This document shows positions 49,601-61,948 of a stretch of 64,000 bases of DNA, piece after piece. Source of the DNA: Ophiocordyceps camponoti-saundersi (nom. inval.) (lineage: Eukaryota > Ascomycota > Sordariomycetes > Hypocreales > Ophiocordycipitaceae); contig PDHQ01000156.1 of NCBI GenBank assembly GCA_003339415.1, positions 1-64,000 on the forward strand. The letters are read 5' to 3'. Every line of letters starts with the position of its first letter. Positions within the stretch are counted from its first letter, which is position 1. The position numbers and the translations under genes were made by a program. Under the pieces are notes generated by a model, which saw only the letters and a list, made by a program, of their open reading frames with translations, was not told the origin of the DNA and ran no database searches.

Positions 49601-51687
49601 ACACATTGCCACAGACACTGAGATGTGGTCTTGAATCAGGCCCCTCAGTGGCTTCCCGGCTGTAGCTGATAGGTATTGGTGGTCCGTATCCGCGATTTGG
49701 AAAGCCTCTGCTCGTGCAACTTCGTTCTGTGGAAAATGCAGGTTCATCTCGTCTCCGTCGAAGTCAGCGTTGTATGTGTTGCAATTGGCGTAATGCATCC
49801 GTATTGTTTTTTCACCTGTGAGGACCCGCACACGATGACCCATGATGGACGGCTTGTGCAACGTGGGCTGGCGGTTCATCAAAACGACGTCTCCGTTGGT
49901 GAGGTGGCGGTAGACCTTCTTATTACTAGTTCTCGCAATGTTGCTATTTGTCGGTGCGAGCAGTTGATTTGCAAGTGATAGACGGTCGTCATCAGATTTA
50001 TTCCCGAGGCGGATAACTTGCCCTTGCTCGTTTTCGACAGCAGAAGCCCCGGGCCACTTGTCAACGCCATTGATTATAGCCTGGTACATGTCCCTGAAAT
50101 TGTGACTGGTTACTGGCTCTGGATATGTAAGTTTCTTGGCAAACACAGGGGGTACACCAATTTCGTTCGTTTCTATATTCGGATCTGGTGAGATGACGCT
50201 TCTGGCAGCAAAATTGACTCGCTTGCCCATCATATTGGACCTGAATAGTCCCTCCTTTTTTTCCAGCATTTGTTTGATACCTTCCTCGGCGCCCTTCGCA
50301 GCGAACCCGTGGAAGGGGCTGTGAGAATTGTCAATAAGCGCGTTAACTGCCTCTTGAAGATTGGCCCATGCTTGGTGCACTTGATTAAGATTAGAAGCTG
50401 TACTTTCCAATGCGCCGTACGTTCGTGCAAATTCCAGGCAACTTCTCAGAATCAATTTGAACGGAGAATTTTGTAGTGCCTCTGCAATCCTCGAATCTCC
50501 AGTTCGCGCCTCTGGTCGGAAGCGGTTTGGAGGAACGAGAATCGCGGAGATGAAGAACATTTCTGGAGTGATCTTCTGCGATTCGCGCGTTAATGGTCTA
50601 GCGGTGTAGAGAAGACGCAGGATATCTTGCTCCTTGTTGAATAGCTCCTCCAGGCGAGCTTTTACTTCCATAGAGCTGATGTATCGCTGGGAAATATTTG
50701 ACTTCGCCGAATTTGCCTCCGGTACGTCCGAGTCCTCAGCAGAAAGCTCAGATCCTTGATGACCTGTTATATGTATATCGCCGTTTGTGTCTTCCGCCGT
50801 AGATTGTTCATCTCTTTTCTTCGACCTAGCATGATATTCTCGAGCCAAGGCATCGTTTCTCCGCAGGCTTTTCTGTGCCATGGCGGCCTTTTCCTTGGCA
50901 GTCAATTCCTTCTCGAAAATTTTGACGCATCGGTTTTTGCGGTACGATGGTGAGATCCCGCAACAGTTAGAACATCGTCTTGAGCCCTGTACCGCTTTCA
51001 GAAAGGCCTTGATAAGCTCTTGCCGCGGCCCTCTAACGCCCTCGTGCTTCTCTCTCGTCTCGTCATATTGCTGCGACTTGTTGGCGAGTAGAAGACGTTG
51101 CACATAGGCCTCCCGTGTCCGAATGACGCTATTCGTTGCCCTCTCTCCTTCTTCCTCGGCCTGATCGTCATCAAGATCGAGGTCTCCCTGTAGATCTATG
51201 GCAAGATCGTTCTCGGAAACACAGCCGACTAGATGAGCCTCGTTGACCAAGCCATACTGGAGGAGGCGCAGCTTGCACGAGTACAAATGGATGTCCTTTT
51301 GCGGTAGGCGGAAACCGTGACAAAAGACACACGCAGCTCGAAGTAAGCGATATGCCTGATCCATGAATACAGGATGATATACGGGAACAGGCAGCTGTAT
51401 GTGCCCCGGATGGCCGGGACAAGCGGGTTGCTTCAAGCTGCAGGTAGAGCATCTATGCGACATTAGCTTAGAGCAAGTATGACTGCAATTATCATTTGCA
51501 CATGCGGATGTTCGCCCCATGATCCAAGAGCTGGGTCGTATAGACCGCCGGGAGAAGGGTTGCGGAGTTTGTCGAACGTGCTCTCATTTTCAATGCGCTT
51601 GACCGATAAAGCATGAAGTTCTTCGACTGAAAGAAGGATAAAGTCGACGCTCTCCAACTCCGAAGAGATGGGCGGAGCAATATTCAT
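46622..51687 (-). CDS. RPA190: DNA-directed RNA polymerase I largest subunit (A190), two coding exons
   Basis: This encodes the catalytic largest subunit of nuclear RNA polymerase I, which transcribes the rRNA precursor in the nucleolus. I place the CDS as 51687-51506 joined to 51452-46622 (1670 aa, close to yeast A190 at about 1664). Visible landmarks: clamp zinc ligands Cys62, Cys65, Cys72 and His75, then Cys102/Cys105 and Cys221/Cys224; the GKRVNFAARSVISPDPN segment near 470-486; the catalytic Mg-binding NADFDGD at 622-628 (Asp624, 626, 628); bridge helix near 969-1026; trigger loop near 1202-1237. The acidic insertion at about 1371-1428 fits the Pol I-specific expander (DNA-mimicking) loop. 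The protein ends shortly after a conserved GTGSFDVL-type segment. ATG 51687 is chosen because MNIAPPISSELESVDF aligns with the usual A190 start. Codon usage and CpA/TpG content are normal, so the gene looks intact and unaffected by RIP. Identity is near certain; the splice junction is inferred. Confidence 0.96.
51453..51505 (-). other. 53-nt intron in RPA190 with a GC-AG splice pair
   Basis: In minus orientation the intron starts GCATGTGC, a GC version of the fungal GTATGT donor. It has a branch-like GCTAATG about ten bases before the end and finishes GCATAG. Removing it joins exon 1 (ending GAA CAT CC) to exon 2 (A TGC TCT ACC TGC) in frame. This gives ALGSWGEHPCSTC, the same spacing to the first zinc cysteines as in yeast A190. 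No GT donor in the interval restores the frame. The intron is placed by frame, homology spacing and branch site, not by transcript data. Confidence 0.82.
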
Positions 51688-51689
51688 TT

Positions 51690-51895
51690 TGGCCGCGAAA
51701 TGGTTTCCGAAAGAGTTGCTTGACAAGTTAAATAAAAAAAAGTTCCCTGCCAGGAAAGAGTATTGAAGGGGATATGTGATCTCACGTGACCCTGCCCCGT
51801 CTAGTCTAGCGTCCTAGCCTCTAGGCCCTCCCTATGATAAGTACTATGTCAAGCTGACTATCAGGTCCGACCTTAGCCGACCAAAAACCCACTTC
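51690..51895 (-). promoter_or_regulatory. RPA190 5' flank, about 200 bp of normal-composition DNA
   Basis: Mixed-composition sequence with ordinary CA and TG content lies between the RPA190 start and an abrupt switch at about 51895 to AT-rich DNA lacking CpA/TpG. Apart from the CACGTG site I see no clear TATA box. The whole promoter must lie here or extend into the mutated repeat. Confidence 0.5.
51782..51789. promoter_or_regulatory. TCACGTGA palindrome upstream of RPA190
   Basis: This is a perfect 8-bp palindrome containing the E-box core CACGTG, about 95 bp upstream of the RPA190 start codon and inside the non-mutated island. CACGTG is bound by bHLH factors such as Cbf1 in fungi. A role in RPA190 transcription is only inferred from position. 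Confidence 0.4.
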
Positions 51896-52544
51896 TAAAT
51901 TATATAATCTAACCACTATATATAGGCGTAGTATTTTATAAAATAAAGGTAAGGACTTTACCTACCTATATATATTAATTCTAGTAAATATATAAAGTCG
52001 GTAATTATATCTTAGAAAATATTTCTTAAATATTTTTAAATTAATTTAAGACTTATTTCGAAATTTATATATTTACCTAGCTATTTATAAATTATTCTAA
52101 TTATCGCTTTAGATTTTTAACCTCTAATTAAAATATAGTACATTTAGAATTCTTACTTTATTAATTTTAAACTAATTTTAGGCTTTTTCTCTTTTTTTTA
52201 TATTCCTAATAATATAATATTAGCTAATATCGAAATATCTAAAATATTTGCTTATTAGTTAAGCTTTCCCCCCCTTTTTTTATACCGCTTTTTTTAGTTT
52301 TTCTATAAAATATATATATATTAGCCTTAAATTAAAATATTATTATAAATAATATTTATCTTATATTATAAGTTAATATAATAAAAACTAAAATTTATTT
52401 AATTTTAATTTATATATTTAAAAATAAATTATTACTTACTTTTTAATATAATTTATTAGTAAAATATATTTTTTATTTTATTAATAAAATATATTATATA
52501 AAGCCTTAATATTATTTATATAATTTTTATAAAATATTCTAATT
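51896..52544. other. AT-rich DNA immediately upstream of the RPA190 island
   Basis: CpA/TpG vanish abruptly here, with no open frame and no repeat assigned, before the third 1.9-kb repeat copy begins. Confidence 0.4.
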
Positions 52545-53266
52545 ATAATAATAATAATAATAATTTATATATTAATATACCTTATATAGCTTAGAACTAT
52601 CTTATATATATTCTAAAAGGGGGAAAAAACTAAAAAACTTAGAATAAAACCCCCCCCTTAAGCGTTACCTTAACTTTAGGTTAGACCCCGCCTATACCTA
52701 GTACTTTATATATTTAATAAGTTAGGTATTAATTAGTAATTTAAAAGCTAATATTTCCCTTAAAGCGGACTTTATAATAATAAAAGTATATATAAACTAA
52801 GTTTAATATAGAGTTTATATAGCTTACTTATCTTTTTAGCTATTATCGTTATTATAAACTAAATCCTTATATTTAATTAAAATAGCTTTAATAATTTAAT
52901 TTATTAAAGCCTTATTAATATAGCTTAAAAATATATAAAAATTTTACTATCTTATAATAAACCTTATAATAGCTAATTTTAAAAAATAGCTAGATTATTA
53001 TAATAAAGCTATAAATAAGTATAAAATTAAAGTTAAAAGAGGGGGTATTATTATATTCGCTTTTTAATATTTCCGCCCTAGCTATTATTAGTTTCTAGTT
53101 AGCGCTAAAAAAGGAGGAAAGGCAGTATATATAAAATTCTAGTTTATAAATCTCTAAAGTTAAGTAATATATATATTTTTTGCCTAATCTTATATTATAC
53201 TTATTTTAAAGTAAAGTTAACTTTACTTAAGGTAAGATTTTTAATAAAAAAAGTAATAATATAATT

Positions 53267-53515
53267 TATAAAATATTTAGGCTACGCTTAAATAGCTAAG
53301 TTATATAAGGGTGCTTAGTTAAGTCTATATATATAATAGGCGCGGGGTATATATAAGCGTATATAATTAGTTAGCGCCGCGCGCGGGCCGCGCGCGGGCT
53401 ATATATAAACTATAACCTTAAATATATATACTATATATACCTTAAAACCTCCTAAGTTAATTTATATTATTAAAGTTAGCTTTATATAAGAGTATTAAAG
53501 TATCGGACTTTAATA
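53267..53515 (+). repeat. Element B 5' LTR (249 bp)
   Basis: Starts TATAAAATATTTAGG and ends GGACTTTAATA; homologous to the element A LTR. Confidence 0.92.
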
Positions 53516-55800
53516 ATAAATTAACTTCTATTATAGATAACGCTAATACTTAATAAGCTATTATCGCCTAGCTCTTAAAATAGTAAACTATAATTATAGA
53601 ATTATAAAACCTTATATATTAGTAATATAAGTTTATATAATTACTTAAGTAATAATAGTTATATCCCTATTATAAGCTATTACTAATTAAGTTCTTATTT
53701 AATAGTAATAAGAATCTCTTTCTAATATAGCGCTTTTTTATATTTTATAAGCTATAAGTAAATTAAGCTTTTATTAATAACGCTTATAACTAATAAGTAT
53801 TTTTATATAAATATTTTTCTCCTATTATCTAAGCTAAGGTAGCCCTATTTTTTAAGTAAAATAATAAGTATAAATATAACCTTAACTATTTCTTAAGTTA
53901 CTTTAATATTATATTTACTAACTTTTACTAGCGCTAAACTATTATAATAAAGCTAAAGTACCTTATATAAGGCGCTTCTAAGTTTTTCTTTAATTTTCTT
54001 ATTTATTTTAAAGCTAAGCTTACTTTAGCAGATAATACTAAGTAAGCTAATAAAATTAAAGTTATATATTTTTATTATATTTTTACCTTAGCCTTTCGCT
54101 AATATTATATAAGGCGTTATATTCTCTTTATTAAATATACTATTATTATTATATAAATACACGCTATTATTATAGATATTAAGTTATTCCGCTTTAAAAA
54201 TAAAAGCTAGGCACTTTTATTTTATATTCCTAAGCTATCTCCGGATACTCTAATAATAAATATATATTAAACTAGCACTTAGCCGCGTTTTAGTAAGCGT
54301 AGCGGTCCTCTTTTTTACGGCTAGTCTAGCCGCGGCGGTAAAAACCGTTACTAGGCGGCCTAAGTTAGTAATAATAAAATCGCGAAATAATACGTTAATA
54401 GCTATTATTTTTACTATAATAGTATTAGCTATTTCTTATATAAGCATAAGCTTAACTTTTTATTTTTAATATTTTTAGTTTATTTCGCTAATATTATAAA
54501 GAAAGAGGAGAACCTTATTTTAAACTAAGGAAATAAGTCCCCCTTATAATAAGTTTTCTATAAGAGGAGGATTCGCGTAGTATTATAGCTTATAAAATAT
54601 TAAATAACTATTTTATAAATATTAGTTAGAATATAAATTTACCTTTTTTTTACTTATATTTATAAATTCTATATTTTTTATTATTATATAAGTAAATAAT
54701 AGCTATAATTACTATATTACTATAAGCGAATTTTTTATTTAGCGCTATTAGCTTAAGCGAATTCCCCTCCTTTACTTATAAGTAATTTATATTATAATAT
54801 AAATATATTACTAATATAATATACGCTTTAAGCTATACTTATTTATCCGCTACCTTATTTGCTTTATAGCTAATATTAATAGTTAGTAGTTACTTATTAT
54901 AGCGTATTTAATCCTAAGCTTTACTTAAGATTTAATTCTTAGCTTTTTTTAAATAGCGCGTAATAATATCTCGCTACGCCTTAATAAGCGGGAAGTTATA
55001 GTATACTTTATTAGTAACTTAGTTATCCCTTATTCTAAATTTTAATAAGTTAATTACCTTATTATAGCTATCTTTAATTTTATTTTCGCGGCCTTTATTT
55101 AATATAAGTTTTAGTAGTAAATAGGCTATTAGTTCCTTATTATTAATTTATAGGATATTTCTTACGTTTTATATATTATTATATCTTCCCTAACTAAGAC
55201 CTCTTTCTTACTTTTTAAAATATTAGATTTCGCTAACTTTTTTAATAAGGAGAAGGCAAGCGTCCTGCCCCCTTACCGCGGTAATTATAATTATTATATC
55301 TAGCTTCGCTAATAGCTTAATAGCTCTTTACCTCCCTTACCTTAGGGGCTACTTTATAATATACCTTATAAATATCTCCTCGAAGTCTATAAATAAATTA
55401 TTAACTTAATAAATAAGGGGTAAATCCGCACTAGCTTTTTATCCGCCGTTACTACCGTTCTACTTACTAAGAAGCTTAATAATAAGTAGCGTTTTTATAT
55501 TAATTATCGCGCCTTAAATAAAATAATAAAGTAAAATTAATATTTTTTTCTTTTTATTAAAAAGATATTTTATAGCCTTTCTAGCGCTTATTAATTTACG
55601 AAGCTTAATATTTGCGCTATCTTTTATAAGCTATATATTATAAAAAGCGATAAATACTTAACTACTTTTTATATATAGTTTAATTTTTTTAAGTACCTTA
55701 TTTACTTTTTTAGTTTTATAAGCGCGCTTACTATATTTTAATATTATATTAATATTACCTTAAGCGATTTCTTAAAAAACTTTATTATAATATATTTAGA

Positions 55801-56010
55801 TATAAGGGATTAGTTTATAATTAATTATAGCTAAATAGGGGGGATTATAGCGGATATATTTAGGTCTTCCCGATAGCGCTTAGTTATCGCGCGGGGTATA
55901 TAGCTAGCTTAAAAGGGGGGCTTCTCTCCCCTCTCTTTCCTCTCTTCGATAGCTTTAATTATAACTTTACTTTAGCTTACTTCTATAATTATTTTAGTAA
56001 TATTATTATA
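55801..56010. repeat. Element C left LTR (210 bp)
   Basis: Starts TATAAGGGATTAG and ends TATTATTATA; paired with 57367-57576. Confidence 0.92.
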
Positions 56011-57366
56011 TTAATTAAAGCTCCTCTTACCGCTAATTAAATATAAGAGTAAGATCTTAATATAAAACGCTATTAAATTTTACTTATATTAAAGCCGCTT
56101 TTAGCTTATTCTAACTTAGATTTTTAATTAGCTATTATATATACTAAATTTGCGATTAATAGAGCTATAATTAGGGAGCTTAAGTTTTAGTTTTACTATA
56201 TCTTTTCTTATCTTAGCACCTTTTAGTAAATATTCTTTTTATATATTATTATAGCTATAGATTTTTCTTATTAGCTTAAAGCCTTTTTAGTATATATTTT
56301 TAAGCTTCTTAAGGAGAGTTATAAAAAGCGCTAAGTAAGTTTTTTCTTAATTAAGATATATTAAGAGCTATTAAAGCCTCTTAGAGAATATATTATAAAG
56401 TAAAAATATATTTTTTTTAAAGCTAGACTATTATATTAGTTTAATTATATTAAGATTATTTTACTCTTATCTAAGCTACGTAAGGAGCTATAAAAGCGCT
56501 TAGATTATAAAAATTAGCTTATAATATATATAGCTCTCGCTAGCTTTCTCTAAGGCTTTAATAAAGTATTTAATTTTAGAAATATTCCTAATATACTAGT
56601 TAATTTACCGCCTCCCCTTTTTACTAACCTAATAGATATTATATTTATATAATCTTATTTTAGCACTATTAAGCGCTAGCGTTACTATTAGTATAACTAG
56701 ATTAGTTATTTTAAGCGTAACTATTTAAAATTTTATAAGTAAATAGGGATATTAAAATTAGGGCTTTTTATAAGTAGAGTAAGGTAATTAGAGGTAAATC
56801 TAGAATATTTTAATTAGGGGGATAACGAGTAAAGAGGGATAAGTATATATTAGATATTATAGCTTAAGTAATTTCTAGCTTTATTACGTTACCTTATATA
56901 AGGATAGTCCGCGCGTAGCTTAGGCGCGTAAATTTATTAGTAAATATATATTATAATTATATTACGCCCTAGCTTATAAACTAGCGCTAATAATATATAG
57001 CGATAAGTATATAGCTAGCTTTACTATTTACTATAATTAAGGTATCTTCTAAGCTTCTTATAACTAATATAATATTATTTAATCTTATATACTAGCTATA
57101 TAAGTAAGTTTTTACTATTAATATATAAAGTTATTAATTCTTATTTTAAGCGGTGCTACGATTTTAAGCTTATTAGAATTTTCCTTATAAAAATTAGGGT
57201 TTAATTCCTTAAGCTATAAGGGAGCTTTTCCGCCCTCTTATTCTTATTTTTACGAAAGCTATTAGGCTATTAGCTAGGGATTATATAAAATATTTTACTA
57301 GCGTAATAATATATAACTTTTCTATCTTACGCTCTTACCTCCTTAGCTAGCTTAAAAAGGGGGCTA
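56011..57366 (+). pseudogene. Interior of element C, coding-like but unidentified
   Basis: The plus strand near 56690-57130 reads as a continuous protein-like segment with stops only at likely Gln codons (for example VRQLEVNLEYF near 56780). There is no RT, integrase or protease motif and the space is too small for pol. It could be a lone gag-like frame, which would make this a gag-only element rather than a plain TRIM. Confidence 0.35.
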
Positions 57367-57576
57367 TATAAGAGATTAGTTTATAACTAATTATAGCTAG
57401 ATAGGGGGGATTATAGCGGATATATTTAAGTTTTCCTAATAGCGCTTAGTTATCGCGTAGGGTATATAGCTAGCTTAGGAGGGGGGCTTCTCTCCCCTCT
57501 CTTTCCTCTCTTTAATAGCTTTAATTATAACTTTACTTTAGCTTACTTCTATAGTTACTTTAGTAATACTATTATA
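57367..57576. repeat. Element C right LTR (210 bp)
   Basis: Starts TATAAGAGATTAG and ends TACTATTATA; followed by TTAGA. Confidence 0.92.
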
Positions 57577-60500
57577 TTAGATAATATTTTCATTTACTTA
57601 AATAGCTTATATTTTAATTATTAGCGTAAGGTACGCGTTATATTATTATATCTTTACTAAGCTAAGCTTTTCCTTAACTTTAATAAGTATAACTTTATTA
57701 TTTATAAAGTTAAATATTTAAAGTTTATTATTTATATTAGTAAAAAAGTAAAATTAAACTTTATTAAGGTTTCCGCTATTCTTAAATAAAAGGCGCTAAC
57801 TTATATTTAAGGCGTTTATAGTTTTTTAAAATTTGCTAACTTTTATTATAATTTTATATTTTACTTTTTTAACTTTATAGCCCTGCTTATTAACCTTATA
57901 AAGTAAGGCGCCCTTTTTTATTAAACTAATAAATACTAGCTTACCTTCTATATACTTAAGTTTACTTTTATATTAGCCCTTATTTTCGCTTAGTAAAACC
58001 TTAACTATAATATAATTATAAAAGCTAATTACTTTAATAAAGCTATAAGTAGTTATTTATCCTAAGTTAGCGCGGATTATATCTTTTAGCTAGTTATATA
58101 TTATTTTAAGAAACTTCTCTTTACGGAGCGAAATTATATAATTTATAATAAAGAGCTTTTTGCTATTATTTCTTACCTTAAGGCGTAGTTTACTAAGCTA
58201 TATAGCGTAGCTTAGCTATTTTTAATCTTAACTAGTTATAAGGCTTTTAAGTACTTTATTATACTTAAAGTTATAATAAAATATTAAGTATATTAGGCTA
58301 AGATACTTACTTTTTTTAATTTCTAACTTTAGTATTATTTTAGCGCGTAGGCGTCTTAGCTAAACGCTCTCTCTTAAAAGGAGTAGGAACGCCGCGGTAT
58401 AAAGGACTATTATAGCTAAATTATATAGCTTATTTTTATTTATTTTTTCGAGTTATATCTAGTTTAGTTTAGCTTAGCCTTACTTAATTCCCTTTTTACT
58501 TAGCCCCTTACTTTTAATACCCTAGCTTCTTTTTAAGATAAGATTTTATAAGTATTTTAATTAGCGGCTTTTTATACTAATTTACTTTATAATATCCGCC
58601 GCTAAGTAATTTATTCCTTTACTCGGAAGTTTCCGCTAAAAGCTAGCACTTACGAGTAAGTTATAAATTACTCCTTTTTTACTTATAAGTAATTATAGTT
58701 CTAAGGCTATTTTTAAGTTTTTAAATAAAAACCTCTTATTATTATATTTATTTAATAAATATATAACTCCTTTATAACGGGATATTTTAATAAGAATATT
58801 ACTTTTATATTTCTTTAATAAGAATTCTACTAAGATAAGATATTTATAAATATAGTATATTCTATCTATAATTATTATTATTACGAGGACTACTTAAATC
58901 GCTAGCGGCGCTAAGAACTACTTTAGCCGCTACCCCCGCTTAAATAATTCTAAATAACTTTTTCGGTAAACTTTATAACTAAGCTTCCTACCTCTAATAA
59001 ATCTTAGCCTTATTTCCTTATAATTATTATAAATTATCTTTCTAAAGTTATTTAGCTTAAAGCTATAATATTAATAAATACTAAGTAATACGCTAAATAT
59101 TTTATCTAATATTAATAATAATTTTATAGCTTCCTTTAGGAGTTAATCTCTAACCGCGGGTTAAATTAAATAAGTTACTTTTAGTTTACTTTCTACCGCC
59201 TTACTAGGGTATAAAAGCTCCTCTTTATAGCTTACTATCCCTAAACTAATAGCGGTATAAAGTATATAAACTAAAAAATATAAGCTATCTTATATTATAT
59301 AATCTCCTTTTTATAATTTAACTAACTTTACTACTTATTAGCGTACTAGCTTATTTTAAATAATTAAAACTTATTTATAATAAGCGTAAGTCTTAACTAC
59401 TTATTTTATAGCTTTAATATTACCCTCTTAGATTATTTATTTAAAGTTATCGCTTTAATTTTATTTTTAAAAAGTTAAGCTATAATATTCGCTTATTACC
59501 TTTATAATAATATTAAGCTAGCTTAGGCTTTTATCGCCTAAGCTTAGTAATAGTAAAAAGATTTATTTAATAAGTCCCGCTATTTTATAGAATAATTTTA
59601 AGTAAGTAATTTTATATAGCTTAACCTTATATATATATAATCTAACTATTTATCTTAAAAGCTTAATTATCTTAAAAGTAAATATAAAATAATAGTTATA
59701 TTATTACTATTTATTATTATTTTAAATATATTACCTAATATTTACTTTACTTTTTATATTAACTTTATTAAATACGCTACTAATAACTTTATACTTTTTT
59801 AATTATTAGCTAACTTTTAACTAAACCCCTTTTTATATCTTTTTTATAATAACTTATCTTTTAATAAGTATAAAGTTAAGGAAATCCTTATTATAAAAAA
59901 CGTAAGGGGCCGCCGCTTATTAGATAATCCGCCTTATTATCTTATTCTTATAAAATAAAAAAGCTACGTTATTTTTATATAAAAGCTATTTAATAATCTT
60001 AATTATTATATAATATTAAACTAGTTTAAGTTTATATAAAGTAATATATATTTTTATAATAGCTTAAGGCGAACTTAATTATATATTTATTTACTCTCTT
60101 TTTTAAGCTAATTATCTTTATTAAGTAATATTCCCCCTATATAAAGTAATTTTTCCGCCCCCTCCTTACCTTTTATCTCCCTTTATTCTTTTTTTATATT
60201 AGCTCTAAGCTAATATTTATATTATCTATCTTAATAGCGAAATTATCTATAATAGTTAATTAGCTTAGGAGACTATTATAATACTAGCTATAAGTAAGCG
60301 CTAATATTAATATATAATAAGTATATTCTTAAGTAGGGGAGGGCAAACTATAAGGCGGCGGAATTATATATAATAATAATAATAATAGGATTCCTTTTTA
60401 TTTAGCCCCCGCGCTATATATAGCGCGCTTATTAATAAGCGTAAATTTACTCTCTTAATATAATAAAAAAGGGGAGGATAAGTAATATATATAAATAGCT

Positions 60501-61699
60501 AATAATTATAAGCTAAGTAACGTATATAAATTATTAGCGGGGGCGTATTATAAAGTAGCGAGAGCGGTATTACTTAAGCTAAGTAGCTTATATAAACTAA
60601 TAAGCGCTATAAATATTTAGCGTAAGATATTATTATATTCCTTATTCCTACTCTTACGCGCGTTAATATTAGCTTAATAGTTTATAATATAAGTAGCTTA
60701 TTTATTACGCTATTAATTAAGGATTTAACGCTAATATTCCTCTTACCGCTAAAAAAGGCCTTATACTATATTATAAAAAAATTAAGCTTAGAGGTAAGCG
60801 TACTTTATTATTACTATTATTATTAATAATATTATATTATTATTATAAATATACTATAAGTTAAGGTATAAAAGGTAAAAATAGCGATTATATTACTAAT
60901 AGCGGGGATAAGCGCGGAGGTATATTATTAATTAAGCGTAATAGGGGTATAAAAGTATATCGCTAAGTATAAAGTAATATAAGTTATAGCTAATATAGCT
61001 TATAAGTAATTAATATAAATAATAAACTTAAGTATTAAGCGGGCGCGGCGGCTAAGGATTTTTTTAGTATAAGCGCGGGCGGGCAAGGTAATAGCTTATT
61101 TTTCTTTAACTATTATATATAAATTATAAATAGCTTAGCGTAAGCGTGCGTCCGTAGTAAATAGGTGCTTTTTCTAAAAGTACTATCTTCGCTATAATCC
61201 GCACGCCTTATAAGCCGCCTTATAGCCCTATTAGTAATTAATATTATAGCTATTATAAAGGTCCTAAATATAAAGTATATATAGATATTTTACCTCTTAT
61301 AGTATAATAACGCTTTTATTATCTAAGTCTCTTTTTATAGCGTATCCGCTTATTATATAAAATAGTAATTATAGCTAATTAGTTAATATATTAATAAGGT
61401 AAGAAAATAACTTAATAAGTATAAAAAGCTTAAATAATAGTAGCGATAAAAGATAATAATAATAATAATAATAAAAATAAAGATAATAATATAAAAATAA
61501 TTATAAAAATATAGTAATAAGCTAATAAATTAATAAGTATAAATAATAAACTTACTTAATAAGAAAAATAATATAGCTAGCTTAAAGAGAAAAGGGAAAA
61601 AAAGGAAAAAAAAATTTTATATAAGGGATATTTTAGCTTATACCTTATACGTATATATACCGCGGCTAGAAATACTTTTTTCCTTAAAGCGGCGGGGTA

Positions 61700-61948
61700 T
61701 ATAAAGGATTTAGGCTACGCTTAAATAGCTAAGTTATATAAGGGTGCTTAGTTAAGTTTACGCGTACGATAAGCGCGGGGTATATATAAGTATATATAAT
61801 TAGTTAGCGCCGCGCGCGGGCCGCGCGCAGGCTATATATAAACTATAACCTTAAGTATATATACTATATATACTTTAAAACTTCTTAAGTTAATTTATAT
61901 TATTAAAGTTAGCTTTATATAAGAGTATTAAAGTATTAAACTTTAATA
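61700..61948 (+). repeat. Element B 3' LTR (249 bp)
   Basis: Direct repeat of 53267-53515, followed directly by TAATC and the resumed 1.9-kb repeat. Confidence 0.92.

Larger units (their letters stand above)
55801..57576. mobile_element. Small LTR element C (1,776 bp) nested in element B
   Basis: Two 210-bp direct terminal repeats (55801-56010 and 57367-57576) flank a 1,356-bp interior. Target duplications TTAGA are perfect (55796-55800 and 57577-57581). Element A lacks the insertion at the same site. The size fits TRIM/LARD-like non-autonomous LTR elements. The LTRs are strongly conserved, with a CTTCTCTCCCCTCTCTTTCC pyrimidine block. Confidence 0.92.
53540..60000 (+). pseudogene. Degenerate gag-pol of element B, interrupted in the RT active site
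   Basis: It is collinear with element A's gag-pol. The gag knuckle region is near 54405-54450 and reads His (CAT) at the last ligand position. The RT block resumes after the insertion at 57577, continuing with the same downstream residues as A. The catalytic motif is split: Tyr-Leu-Asp codons lie at 55793-55800 and the remainder restarts at 57577. The RNase H and integrase regions follow to about 60 kb. It was dead both by insertion and by RIP; which came first cannot be told from one copy. Confidence 0.82.
53267..61948 (+). mobile_element. Ty3/gypsy LTR retrotransposon B (same family as A), carrying a nested insertion
   Basis: This 8,682-bp element has 249-bp LTRs (53267-53515 and 61700-61948). 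Target duplications are TAATT (53262-53266) and TAATC (61949-61953). Subtracting nested element C and its duplication leaves about 6.9 kb, the size of element A. The LTRs contain the same CpG-rich block as in A, near 53376-53400 and 61806-61830. Confidence 0.93.

Noticed and set aside
46638..51107. Many 60-200-codon frames opposite or overlapping RPA190
   Set aside because: They are shadows of a long, well-conserved coding sequence and show no domain of their own.
51453..51501. Canonical GT donor at 51501-51500 (CAT|GTGCAA)
   Set aside because: It leaves exon 1 in phase 0, so splicing to 51452 enters a wrong frame (reading from 51452 toward 51171), and the zinc cysteines are lost.
46622..51520. 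Treating the 1632-codon frame starting at ATG 51520 as the full protein
   Set aside because: The first 23 residues do not match A190. The true N-terminus (GGLYDPALGSW and upstream) lies in another frame ending at 51506, with an intron between.
51688..51726. Upstream extension of RPA190 to a TTG at 51726
   Set aside because: TTG is not a normal eukaryotic start, and the family's N-terminus aligns with ATG 51687.
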